Assembly (NCBI RefSeq): GCF_000143415.4
Contig: NW_003314273.1
Coordinates: forward strand, 2,418,719 to 2,443,976
Direction: 5' to 3'
Length of the DNA: 25,258 nucleotides
DNA from: Selaginella moellendorffii
Lineage: Eukaryota; Streptophyta; Lycopodiopsida; Selaginellales; Selaginellaceae
The number at the start of each line of letters is the position of its first letter. Position 1 is the stretch's first letter. A program made the position numbers and the translations under genes. Positions 1 through 9,665 of this stretch are shown piece after piece. The notes below the pieces were generated by a model, which made no database searches, had not been told where the DNA came from, and was given only the letters and a program-made list of their open reading frames with translations.

Positions 1-97
1 GGTATATGAAAGAGCAGATGATTAACAGTTTGGTTCAAGAACTCGGAGTAGTCAACAAACATAACTTTTATAAACTTTTAATTGCCACGAACATGCA

Positions 98-1860
98 TCA
101 CATTTTACTGAGTACAAGCGGCACTCCATGGGTAGGCTTCAAGCCATGCTTCATCGCAGGATTATGGCGGTAGTTCGGTGAAAGCCGGAATGAGAATCGC
201 TGTAGTATCATAGCCAGAATGACTTTGGCTTCGATCATCGCAAACGACTGGCCCACGCACACCCGCGGCCCAAACGAAAACGGCATGAAAGCATTGGGAT
301 GCTTGCACGCGCTTGAGATCCCATCTTTGAAGCGATCCGGATTGAATTGGCCTGCATCTTCTCCCCAGAGCTCCTTATCCTGATGCAATCCAGCGATTGG
401 AAACGACACAGATACTCCTCTTGGAACGTGTAAATCTTGCAGCCAAGACTCCTCCACACACTCCCTGGTCATCTCGACTACTGGTGGATACAGCCGCAGA
501 GTTTCGTAAAGGATCATTCCCACCTGTTCAAGAATCAAGATATTAAGTTTTGGAATTAGGAGATATTGATCGACTTACGAGCTTGAGCCTGCTGACACTC
601 TCGCCATCAGGAATCTCATTGCCACATACTTCGTGTACCTCAGCACGGGCGCGTTCTTGCCATTCAGGATAGCCTCCCAGTAGCATCAAAGTCCAGGTTA
701 GTAAGGTGGCTGTGGTCGCATGCCCCGCAATGTAGAATGTCTTGCATTCCTCTATCAGATCCCTGCTTGTGAAATTAGTGCTGCTGTCACACTCCTTTAG
801 CATCAATCCGAGTAAGTCATTCCCGTATGTATTGCTCCCCCCTGACTTCACTGAGTTCCGACGCTCGTCTATGATCCCAGTGATCAGAGAATCCAACTTC
901 TGATGAAGCTTCCACAGTCGGAGGTTGATTGGAAGTGGGAGAAACCTGTAAGCAAGTGATTATGATTCAGTTCAATAGATGATCCAGCCTACCTGAAGCC
1001 TGGAATCCAGGAAAAGCTGACGAGTTTGGGCATTAGCTCTGGGAATTTCTTAGATAATATCTCGAAAACTCTCTGCCCTTCGAGATAGCTAGTTCCAAAT
1101 GCTGTATGGGAGATAACGTCTCCTGTGAGCTTACGCACCTCTCCAGAGATTTCAATCTCAGGATTCTGCTGCCTCGTAGCTTCCCATTGATCAAGCATGC
1201 GAGATGCGCACCCTGTGATTGTACCGGTCATTTGCTGTGTACAGGAGAATCAGAAACACTTATCAGCCAGATTTCATGAGAAGATAATAGTATGAGTACC
1301 CACTTTAATACGTTCATGAAAAAATGCCGGTGCTACGAGTCGCCTGTGATGACTCCATTCCTCTCCAGTAACAGAAACTAATCCACGACCAAGGAACAAG
1401 TTTGCCAACCGTAGCCCAGCCTCTGATTTATCAAACTGAGAAAACTTCTTAGACAAAACCTCCCGTACGATCTCAGGCTCGGAGACCGATATCCTTGGCT
1501 CAGTTCCCCACCAGAACACAAATCTCTTCCCTGGACCATGATCATCAGAAACGAAGCTTTGAGATTCATCAGGGATGACAAGAACATACCATATTGCTTC
1601 CGCCATTTGAGCAATGAAGGATGTACCCGATGGAAAATGTCGTGGCTGAAACTTCCCATGTCATGATCCTTAATGGCGCTCCTCATGTTCTGAATTTCAG
1701 CTATTTGGCCTACCATGAATCGGGGTGGAGGCCCCTGAATGCCCTCCTTCTTCAGCTGCGCCGCGATCACCCTGGGGCGCCACCAGTAGACCGTCACGAA
1801 TCGCCATAGCGCTGCAGTGAAGAGGACGATGCAAGTGCTCAAGATCCAACTCCCTTCCAT
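98..1860 (-). CDS. Cytochrome P450 monooxygenase, CYP72 clan, five exons, apparently intact
   Basis: Haem-thiolate monooxygenase of the endoplasmic reticulum. Exons on the minus strand are 1860-1590, 1530-1304, 1234-993, 945-579 and 523-98, giving 1,533 coding bases and 510 residues, the usual P450 length. All four introns (59, 69, 47 and 55 bases) have GT-AG ends and keep frame. Visible parts are an N-terminal membrane anchor (residues about 5-25), a proline hinge GPPPRF (about 43-48), the I-helix oxygen-binding AGHATT (320-325), the K-helix ETLR (376-379), FNPDRF (429-434) and the haem loop FSFGPRVCVG with Cys458. An in-frame TAA lies 12 bases upstream of the ATG, so the start is secure. 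The donor after exon 2 is GTGGGT, which is weak but the only one keeping frame. The N-terminal half (WRKQYGKRF, GTEPR) resembles the CYP709/CYP735/CYP734 branch, whose known members act on hormones or fatty acids. The substrate cannot be read from the sequence. Confidence 0.93.
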
Positions 1861-2371
1861 TTGCTGGACTTAGCACTAAAGAAAAACTCGTAGAATACTT
1901 CCATCTATCTGGTGAAGGGTGTGAACACGTGTGAGATCTCTCACAGCTTAGCTCATTTCTCAACTGTTGCTCTAATGTTTCATCACTTGGTCATCAATGA
2001 ATAGATGACCAAGTGGGAGATGTGCCAGGTGGGCCAGTGCATTTAAGCCAAGCAGATGGAGTGTTATAGAAGTAAGGACCTATCCCTAGGAAACTGCTTG
2101 GAACTTGGAGTGTTACACTGTTACTCATTGGTTGGTGGTGGTTAGTGTGTGGTTACTCACTTGTCAATGATATTGGATGACATAGCAAGTATATCAAATT
2201 CAAACTAGAGTTTTAAATTATTTATAATACTGTTTTGATATGGATACTCTCAGTATACATATATTTTTCTAGCTATTGGATTAAAACAACATAGTTTAGA
2301 GTATAGCCATCAATCAGCATTGTGGAGTAGATAGGATCAATTTTTAGTTTGGGCTTGCATTGCTTCACCAA
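1861..2371. other. P450 upstream region, no gene seen
   Basis: This stretch lies between the P450 start codon and the miniature LTR element, so the P450 promoter should be here on the minus strand. A weak TATA-like TATAAC is present at 2069-2064 on the minus strand, about 205 bases before the ATG; it is only a candidate. No open frame with recognisable protein similarity is present. Confidence 0.4.
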
Positions 2372-2504
2372 CTTTATCTCTCTTCCCTTAACTCAATTGA
2401 AAAAGAGGCTTTAGTGGCTATTTTATCCCTATTTATCTTCCTAAGTTTTAAGGATTCATGATGATAATATATTCAAATCTCATTTTATGATCACATACAC
2501 TACA
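2372..2504 (-). repeat. 3' LTR of TRIM element, worn at its end
   Basis: Homologous to 3508-3669 over most of its length. The last bases (expected ATGTGCTACA) are missing. The sequence passes into TGGTGAAGCAATGC, which itself resembles the primer-binding region of the same element with a small deletion, so a further tandem unit may once have followed. Confidence 0.6.
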
Positions 2505-2607
2505 CTCACCCCTCCTTTAGAGATGTCAATGTCCTTATTGACTATTGACTAACAACCCTTACTTTCTATGATCACATACGCTACACTCACCCTTCCTTTA
2601 GAGATGT
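2484..2607. repeat. 81-base duplication spanning PPT and LTR start
   Basis: The segment with the purine tract and LTR start (minus strand: CTAAAGGAGGGGTGAG then TGTAG) occurs at 2484-2526 and again at 2565-2607 with few differences. The element therefore carries two tandem copies of its interior/3'-LTR junction, which may have arisen by slippage during reverse transcription. Confidence 0.6.
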
Positions 2608-3359
2608 TAATGTCTTCATTGAGTATTGATTAACAACCCTTACTGAGCCAAGGGGAACCAACACCTCTATTTTCACACTGAATCTACTAATCCTTCCATT
2701 GTATAGACCAGCTATTCCATATGAGACAACTAGTCATCCACCATTTCAAAGGTGTCAATATCAATGAACTTCCATTTTCGCACTGAATCTACCAATCCTT
2801 CCATTGTGTAGACCAACTATTCCATGTGAGGCAATTAGTCATCCACCTTTTCAGAGATATCAATGTCCTTATTGACTATTGAAAAACTACCCTTACTGAG
2901 ACAAGGGGAACCAACACCTCTATTTTCGCATTGAATCTACTAATCTTTCCATTATATAGACTAGCTATTCCATATGAGACAACTAGTTATCCACCCTTTC
3001 AAAGGTGTCAATGTCAATGAATCTTCATTTTCGCACTGAATCTACCAATCCTTCCATTGTGTAAACCAATTATTCCATATGAAACAATTAGTCATCCACC
3101 TTTTCAGAGATGTCAATGTCCTCATTGATTATTGACTAACAACCCCTATTGAGCTAAAGGGAATCAGCATCTCCATTTTCACATTGAATTTACCAATCTT
3201 TCCATTGTGTAGATTAGTTAGTCATCCATCCAAGGGGAACTAGCACCTCCATTTTTGCATTGAATTGTGTAGACTAGCTAGTTATCCACCCAAGGGGAAT
3301 TAACACCTCCATTTTCACACTGAATCTACCTCCATTTTTGCACTAAACCTACCAATTTT
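2601..3359. repeat. 253-base tandem repeats with half-unit sub-repeats
   Basis: The marker GAGAT(G/A)T(T/C)AATGTC recurs at 2601, 2854 and 3107, exactly 253 bases apart each time. Within each unit a shorter block (cactgaatctac..atccttccattgt) appears twice, so the unit is itself a diverged dimer. Copies from about 3170 to 3359 are shorter and irregular. The block occurs once in the related element near 19020-19160, so the expansion belongs to this copy. Confidence 0.8.
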
Positions 3360-3493
3360 TTCATTGTGTAGATCAACTAATCATCCACTCAATATGTATG
3401 ATTTCAAATTTAGGGGTAGGAATATACCTTGTTTAAGGGTATATTATATTTTTAAGTAGCCACTAATCAATGGGAATCGAACTTGTGCCATTT

Positions 3494-3505
3494 GCTTCGA
3501 TACCA
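3494..3505 (-). other. Primer-binding site of TRIM element
   Basis: TGGTATCGAAGC lies two bases inside the 5' LTR. It matches the tRNA-Met(i) complement TGGTATCAGAGC at its first seven bases and then only partly. The plus-strand relative at 19342 keeps the canonical TGGTATCAGAG. Confidence 0.55.
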
Positions 3506-3507
3506 TA

Positions 3508-3669
3508 TGTAGCACATTTTATCTTTCTCTCTTTAAACCAATTAAAAAAGGGGCAATTACTTGATGAGAAAGCTTTTAGTGGCTATTTTATCCCCATTTA
3601 ACCCCCAAGGTTCTAAGGATTCACAATGACAATATATCCAAATTTCGTTCCATGATCATATATGTTACA
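3508..3669 (-). repeat. 5' LTR of TRIM element (162 bases)
   Basis: Starts TGTAACATATATGATC and ends TGTGCTACA on the minus strand. It is clearly homologous to 2372-2504 on the same strand and to 19178-19338 on the plus strand, sharing blocks such as GATATATTGTCA, GAATCCTTAGAA and GGGGATAAAATAGCCA. Confidence 0.75.
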
Positions 3670-5206
3670 CCACTACAAAATAGAAACTATTTCTGCAAAA
3701 TTAGTGATCCACTCTAAATTGAGAAAAGATGGAAAAGATATATCTCAAATGTACCACCACCACTAACACTACATTTACCAACAGGAATCCAAGTCCATCA
3801 ATGGCTTCTCTCACCTAGGGTGACATTCAGATGGTAGGGATCTTTGGGGTGGAGTTACACACTGGGCCTCAACAACATGGTGGAGCATTGTAATAGGGTT
3901 GAAAGTGTGATGAGATCACCAAGAAGAGACGATCATCCTCCTGGACAGCGATGATGATCACCACCACCCACAACAGTGCAATGTCTTCAATGGTGAGTGG
4001 CAGACATAGTGGCAGCCATAGGGAAAGAATGCCTTCAATACGCTCTAGAATGATATAAATTTGTTTAAACATTAACTCACTATGTACTTGTTTTAGACAA
4101 AGAATCCTCATTATGAGAGAATCACTAGAAAGATGAAAGTGAGCTATTGAAAAATATAGTTTTTCATGTAAATTGCGAGATGTCCACAACACAGGTTGAG
4201 CTTGGTGTTATACTCTCCAGACAGGTTCTTAGAAAACTAGAACCATCCAATCTGGTCCAGTCTCATTGCATATAGTCAATGAGTGTTTTTTAATGCACCA
4301 CCTAAGTGCCATCGTTCTTGAGGAATGAAACTTCATGCCAAGCTGTAGATGTGCAGGCCTTGAGCAATCTAGTAGATTTTACAAGCTCAACAATTCAGTT
4401 TCCAGCACAATGCAATTCAAAACCCTTAGTGTCAAAAAATACAGCACAATTGCAATATTGCATCAAGTGAGTTTTCACAATGATTTTAAGAAGACAAAAC
4501 AACACAATAGTGTGAAGATTTGTTTTTGTATTTTTAATAAATTGTTCCATTTTCACAAAATAATCAAACTTTATTGATAATACCAAGTTGTCATTCGAAC
4601 TTTAGTAAACTGTTAACCTATTGTGATAAGTGCACTTTAAAATGTAAAAGATAGAAACAATGATAAATTTCAAATTCATTAGCACTGATGCTAAACCCAA
4701 TTTGGCATTGAAATATATAAATTTTCATATTATCAAGAAAATTCAATGTAATTTCTTCATCAAAACTCAAAAAACCCCAAACGTTTTTTTCCATAATTTG
4801 AATAAATGCAGAATATTTGTTGTTGTTTTGGAAGTCGTGATATACATTACATATTTGCTCTAATACATCAAATATAACATTTTGTACTTAGTGAAAGATA
4901 TTAGCATTAGCCACAACCATACCATTAACATCCACTATAATATATATCTTTTTTATTGAGTTTGATAAAACACAAATAATTTAATATTAAATAAATTACC
5001 ATACACAAGGAGTTATTTCTTTTCTAAATTTTTAATTATTATTTTACATATAAAGGTTAAATATAATATTGCAATTTTGCGCTTAATATAAAAGATAAAT
5101 AATGTTAAATATAATCAGATAATTTATCTGTAGATCACTTTGTACAGATAGAGTAATTAGTAAAAAATAATCACTTTAACATTTTGGATAAGTTCATTTT
5201 AAATTT
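3670..5206. other. AT-rich intergenic region, no gene recognised
   Basis: No open frame here resembles a known protein. 3780-4200 is of mixed composition with a short GAT/CAC-rich patch near 3950-3970. From about 4440 onward the DNA is very AT-rich with homopolymer runs, as in old non-coding plant DNA. CACTACAAAA at 3670-3680 looks like a CACTA-element end but has no partner. Confidence 0.5.
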
Positions 5207-5492
5207 TTGGTTTGCTTAAGCAAACCTGTAAAAGGACTAGGATAGTAGTGGATATACCTAAAATATGCATGGATATTCTAGGACATTTAACTATCTAGTG
5301 GTTGTTATTCATTTAGATTAATCTTGTATTTATAATTTATAAACATGTTTATAAATTATAAACTGTCTTAACCCTTTCTAGTATATTCTTTTTTAATGGT
5401 TGTATTTATAAATTACAAACATGCTTATAATTATAAACCTTATTTGATCAATTGGATTAATAAGTAAAATAACACTCTATTAAGCAAACCAA
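5207..5492. mobile_element. MITE-like palindromic element
   Basis: A perfect 13-base inverted terminal repeat bounds this 286-base segment: TTGGTTTGCTTAA at 5207-5219 and TTAAGCAAACCAA at 5480-5492. The left end holds a 16-base palindrome (5211-5226). The interior has a perfect 34-base palindrome (5329-5362) and a worn relative (about 5404-5438). It is AT-rich and has no coding frame. No clear target-site duplication is visible, so the class is uncertain. Confidence 0.4.
5329..5362. repeat. Perfect 34-base palindrome
   Basis: The segment equals its own reverse complement over all 34 bases, centred on CATG at 5344-5347, with arms TTTATAATTTATAAACA. It can form a cruciform or an RNA hairpin with no loop. 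Symmetry stops at 5328/5363. Confidence 0.9.
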
Positions 5493-5959
5493 GTGTTGCT
5501 ACATACAACACGTAACAATTTAATCAATATTGTAAATGTAGCTATATAACATACAAAATTAATAATGTAAAAGTAAAGATATTTATAGTATTACAACCTA
5601 AAAGTGTAAATTTTGACCTTTTTCTGTGTAGAGAAGTTTTTGCAACCATATCCACCATAGTACTAGAATATTTACATTCTTCATAAGTTGTGAATTTTTT
5701 TTTTCTCAAAATCAATCAAGCTACCTTTCATGTGTGGAAGAAGCTCATACAAACCAAGTATAACATCATTGCTATCTTTGCACTGACGTATTGGGCCAAA
5801 AGTTTAAATATAAGTTTAATAAAAGTTCAAGAATCAAGCATTATATCTTTTTGTTGCATTAGTATGTAATCTATGAGGTTATGGGCAAGTCCAAGATCCA
5901 GGAACTCACTCTAGAAATATCTACTTGTCTTTTTAATATAATCTTTTGGATTATAGCCT

Positions 5960-6110
5960 AATCTAAGTACATTCCAACCGTTAGATCATAAAATATGCTA
6001 GAATATACCTGAAGTGTTTTAAAAGATTTATAAATTATAAACATAAGATTAATCTAAATGTATATCAACTGTAATATGTTAAAATATTCAAGCATATTCT
6101 AAATGTATTG
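5960..6110 (-). repeat. Inverted partial copy of the palindrome-containing repeat
   Basis: The reverse complement of about 6030-6085 shares CATTTAGATTAATCTT and TTTATAATTTATAAA with 5310-5343, plus weaker similarity on either side. This second, opposite copy within 700 bases supports a dispersed repeat rather than chance AT-richness. Confidence 0.45.
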
Positions 6111-6384
6111 GAAATTTTTGTAAAACCCAAAGGTTGATGCCACTCTCATTGATCCTGTCCAGAATGCATCTTCTAAGGTTTCTTCTTAGCTCTTCTGCAC
6201 TCCTGATTTGTGAGCTTGGATCCTCCCTCCTTCACAGTTTAAAAAACTCATGGAAAGGTTTTTTCCTTTGTTTTCTCTTTCCTCAGTGCTGATCAGGGTA
6301 GTCTCCTTAGTGAGTGAGAGAGCTAGACAGGATCCAATCTTTCTTAGTAGCATCACATCAAGAAGAAAGGGCTTCTCCAAGGCG

Positions 6385-6510
6385 ATGCTCCATCCTCCTT
6401 TAAATGAAGGCGTTTGCTGCCAGGGATCGATCTACTCGCTCACACTGGAGGAGCTCCAGAATTCAACGCAGGATGTGTTCATGAAGAACATCTGGACTCA
6501 CTCCTTATGA
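6385..6510 (+). pseudogene. Fragment of an ABI5/AREB-type (group A) bZIP factor, C1 motif only
   Basis: The frame ending in TGA at 6508-6510 contains GSIYSLTLEELQNS (about 6424-6465) and then MKNIWT (6481-6498). In group A bZIP transcription factors of abscisic-acid signalling, the N-terminal C1 phosphorylation motif reads (Q/R)xSIYSLTLDEFQN, then a short glycine-rich linker, then MDELLKNIW. The fragment keeps both halves but has lost most of the linker. No basic region or leucine zipper follows; the next sequence is an F-box gene in another frame. The open frame extends upstream to an ATG at 6250, but that part is not recognisable. It is most likely a gene scrap carried here by duplication or a transposon. 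Confidence 0.5.
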
Positions 6511-6515
6511 TTACC

Positions 6516-7605
6516 TTTTAAGAATTACCCATCGCAGTCACTCTCACAGCATTCCAGCAGGAGCAAAGGGCCAAATTCGTCGGTGCGGTGAATCAAGTGA
6601 TTGAGGAGGAGGTGTTGCAGCAGCTGCAGCTGCGGGATGTCTGGCGGATGAGAGCAGTGTGCAAACGGTGACTCCCCAGGCTTTCGCGTGCGGCATGCAC
6701 AGGCAAGCATTCCAGCAGCTGTTCCTTATGTTCTTGCAGGCACGTTATGCGAAAGCAGGGGCTGCCCATTTAACAACAGCAACGCCTTCAACTGGATAGA
6801 GAAGTGTGCCCAGAGGGTGGGTTTCTTGTAGGGAGTGCTGGTGGATTGCTCTGCTTTGTGAAAGGGAACCAGGTCCTAGTAGGCAATCCAGTCACTGGAT
6901 GCTTTAGAGCGTTGCCAGATCTCAGGGCTAAAGAGGTGATTTCATCCTCTTACATGGGCATCAGTCAAGACTTCAAGGAATACACAGTCTGCTTTGTAAA
7001 AAGTCGTTCTTGTGAAGAAAAAAAAGTTGAGATCAGAGGTAAGGTGAGAAGTGTCTACACAATGTTCACAACAGTTCATGTATACAACTTGAGACTGGGA
7101 TGCTGGAGGGCTGCTAGCACACCATTGGGATGGTGTCAGTTGGAGAATATGGGGGAAATGGTGGGCAATGCTACTTTGTATTTGCTTTGTGGTCACTACA
7201 AGAATTTGAATGATCCAGAGTATGTCGGTCTGTTCACTTTGGATTTGGAAGGGTTGAGGTTTGAATTAAAGCAGACTTGGCCATGGGATCAGCGGCTACA
7301 CAGGAATCATGGTTTATTTGTTTCCTGCCATGGTCGTAAAGGTGTGTTGTGCTGCACTCAATTCAAAAACAGCATGCAGCTATGGTATATGCAAGGGTGA
7401 TGTTGAAGGTGGAAATCTGGCTAAAGGTGTTGGTAAAGAATGCAATGCTATATGTTTGAATGGATCTGTTTTATTTGTGGAGGAGAAGTCTTTATCTACA
7501 ACCATTTTGAATTTATCTACTACAGATGCAGTTGCTTTCCCATTTCAGATAAATTCCGATCTAGCAAATTTCGTAAAATTTACACCTTCGCTTTTATTAC
7601 CATAA
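6516..7605 (+). pseudogene. F-box protein gene, kelch-associated type, broken
   Basis: F-box proteins are substrate receptors of SCF ubiquitin ligases. The F-box is at about 6588-6668 (VIEEEVLQQLQLRDVWRMR then AVCKR). A good intron follows: donor GTGACT at 6668 and acceptor TTCTTGCAG ending 6739 (72 bases), which keeps frame. The C-terminal domain begins near 6804 (GGFLVGSAGGLLCF) and runs to 7397. A frameshift there (stop 7398-7400) moves the remainder to another frame, ending in TAA at 7603-7605 with LNGSVLFVEEKSL typical of the family's last blade. An in-frame TAA at 6771 is a second lesion, and no clear start codon precedes the F-box. The stop may be avoided by another splice choice, but the frameshift argues for a pseudogene or a sequence error. 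Confidence 0.7.
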
Positions 7606-9084
7606 CTTGTGTTGTGTTTCTTTTTATAATATGAATTACTTAGTCTCGTCTATTACTTTTATTTTCCTCCTTGGGGTGCTGGGCCAAGCGCCCGATACAA
7701 ATGCGTGAGGTATGCGCACCTCTTTCTTTCTTTCTCTCACTCCTTCTAGGGTTTCCTCCCTAGTGCTCCTGATGCATGCTCTGGAGCTCCGTGCTGCTTG
7801 TGATCAATAGCTCATCTTGTGTGATCTGTTTATCCCCTCCTTTCTTCTCTTTCTCCCCCTTTTTTTCTGCAAAAGTTGGAGACTTGATCAAGAGAGAAGC
7901 ATGCACCTGCAAATGGCTATATCGGTATACAAAATAATAAAAAATGAAGGAATATAATCATGTCAATAATATAGAATACTTACAGTTTAGAAAATGTTGT
8001 TTCTTTTAATTGCGCTATTGTTTTTTCTTCCAAATATATGTATTATTTCACTTTTAAAGGAAATAAAATATAACTCTTAGTCAACCTTTTTAGTTTTAAA
8101 AGAAATGTCTTAAAGTTTCACAACAAATCAATATTATAAATACAATCATGGTAGAAATACATTGTTTATTTTGATTAGGTTGGAAAGTGCATGATTATAT
8201 TTTAGAGTTTGTGTTTGCTAATGATAATTACTTGCTTAAGAATGTTTGAATGCTTTATTCTGAAGAGAAAATTGGGAATGTTAAGTATTTCAAGAGCAAA
8301 GAGTCAATAAAAATGATGCAATCGAAGAGAATTAACCATAGAAGGCAACTATATTACTGAAGAATTTGTTATGCCAAACAGCAACATGGTTTCCTTTATG
8401 TTTTATAGTTTTATGCAATTTCTTTTTTATGACTGGTTTATCTTTAATCCTATGAATGCTAAGTGTAGCACCTAATAAGGCTAAGTGCTTGTTTAGATTG
8501 CATAGCATTGAATATTAATGTTAATATCTTAGCCATTGCACATCATGATAAATGGTGAATAATGATGTTGCCACTATGGCCTTTTACCCTATACTCTTTA
8601 TTCCATTGAGATTGTTCTAATGAAATTCCTATGAAGTCTCCAGTTTTTAAATAGCTAGAACAATTTTTATGCCTTTGAGTATTTTCAGAAGTTTAATGAC
8701 TTAGCTTTTAGGTTTACATAGCTATGTTTGGCATGCTGTTACAGACATAGAGGATATATGTAGTTTTATATATAGAAACTGAGAGTTGTAATTCTTCCTA
8801 GTGAGATCTAAAAGATGGCAAAATATCATCAACTTGTCATCTTGGGTGACTACTAGCTTTTCAGCTTCCAAAACTCAACAACTACTAGTGGCTGAGCTAG
8901 AGTTACAATTTTTAGTAAACAGCATTCTTCATTGAGACTGATTGACAAGCATTATCCTAAAAGTGGCAGCAATGGATAGTGTGCATCCTACTTTTTCATG
9001 GTGATAGCAAATGTTTCCAAGTTGTAGGGGGAATCTGGTGTGTCTGGAGACTCTGTTTACATTTCAACATACTGCACCTATGAG
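7606..9084. other. Intergenic region, no gene recognised
   Basis: 7700-7870 is pyrimidine-rich with a short TTTC run (about 7720-7740), and 7900-8900 is AT-rich. Nothing here resembles a known protein, RNA gene or element. Some of it may be untranslated remnants of the F-box gene on the left or the G-patch piece on the right. Confidence 0.4.
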
Positions 9085-9496
9085 TTGAGGACACCTAAGA
9101 CAATCTCTGTTCCCACACCCTATCTATTCACTATGATGACTGGCTCAATCTGATACAAGCATCCCTATCTAGAAGATCCAAGGCCTGTGCCTCCCTGCCA
9201 ACCATGTTGTTGCAAGAGCTGATAACCAATATTATCACTCTTGAACTGCCCTATCATGGATGTGAGCCAGCAATCCACTCCTCATTCTCATTGACACCCA
9301 TGAAGTCTTGTGGTCTTGAGAAGTGAATGAGATTCACTAAATCTGCCAAAGCTTTTCCTTTCTGATCTGGCTTGTTTTTGGACCAACTGTACCTTCTCCT
9401 GTAGAGGCTTGTGTTGAAAAACTTGCTACAGTGGAGGCCAAGGAGTAGGTGTGGAAATAAGCATGGTTTCCCTATGCCATATATTCTTGCTTTCAT
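9085..9496 (-). pseudogene. G-patch domain protein gene remnant
   Basis: On the minus strand an ATG frame at 9257-9165 reads through NIGYQLLQQHGWQGGTGLG, the core of a G-patch, a glycine-rich module that recruits DEAH-box RNA helicases in splicing and ribosome assembly. A TAG (9167-9165), probably a former CAG, then interrupts the expected Q-G-x-L-x-P tail. The tail continues in frame as IEPV and later GVGTEIV, resembling the plant family's LEPV...KRGLG end. Upstream, a different frame (9496-9254) is open for 80 residues but is not recognisable. The frame change and stop indicate decay, or exons separated by unseen splice sites. Confidence 0.5.
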
Positions 9497-9593
9497 TCCT
9501 TATCATGACCATAAAGCTGACAAAACTCATATTCGGGTGGATATTAGGTGTTGGCATTTGCATTGTCTAAGTAATCTCATGGTGGACTCCTAA

Positions 9594-9665
9594 GCAGCAT
9601 CAACTAGTCCTTGCCCCCAACTAGAGTATCTTTGGCCTTGGCCATGGTCAATCTATTTTTGCATA
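9594..9665 (+). repeat. Short direct repeat W, copy 1
   Basis: ACTAGTCCTTG followed by a block with CTTGGCCATGG and CTATT recurs at 11272-11346 in the same orientation with moderate divergence. It directly precedes the plus-strand LTR copy at 9655. Confidence 0.5.

Larger units (their letters stand above)
2372..3669 (-). mobile_element. TRIM-type miniature LTR retrotransposon with tandem-repeat interior
   Basis: Read on the minus strand, the parts come in retrotransposon order. A 162-base 5' LTR (3669-3508) begins TGTAACA and ends GCTACA. A primer-binding site TGGTATCGAAGC follows at 3505-3494. The interior has no coding frame and is largely 253-base tandem repeats. A purine tract (2519-2505) precedes a 3' LTR starting TGTAGTGTATG (2504). 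LTRs under 250 bases, PBS plus PPT and no proteins define TRIM elements, which depend on enzymes of an autonomous element. The end of the 3' LTR is worn, so the left border is approximate. A related copy in plus orientation is at 18822-19338. Confidence 0.72.

Noticed and set aside
1621-1963. Open frames on both strands overlapping the first P450 exon
   Set aside because: They are shadows of the P450 exon, which has the anchor, hinge and correct splice frame; none has family features.
2372-3669. CRISPR-like array from the regularly spaced repeats
   Set aside because: Units are long, contiguous and diverged, without constant short repeats and unique spacers, and lie between LTRs in plant DNA.
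3670-3680. CACTACAAAA resembling the end of a CACTA transposon
   Set aside because: No matching inverted end or target duplication was found in the following DNA, and the match is short.
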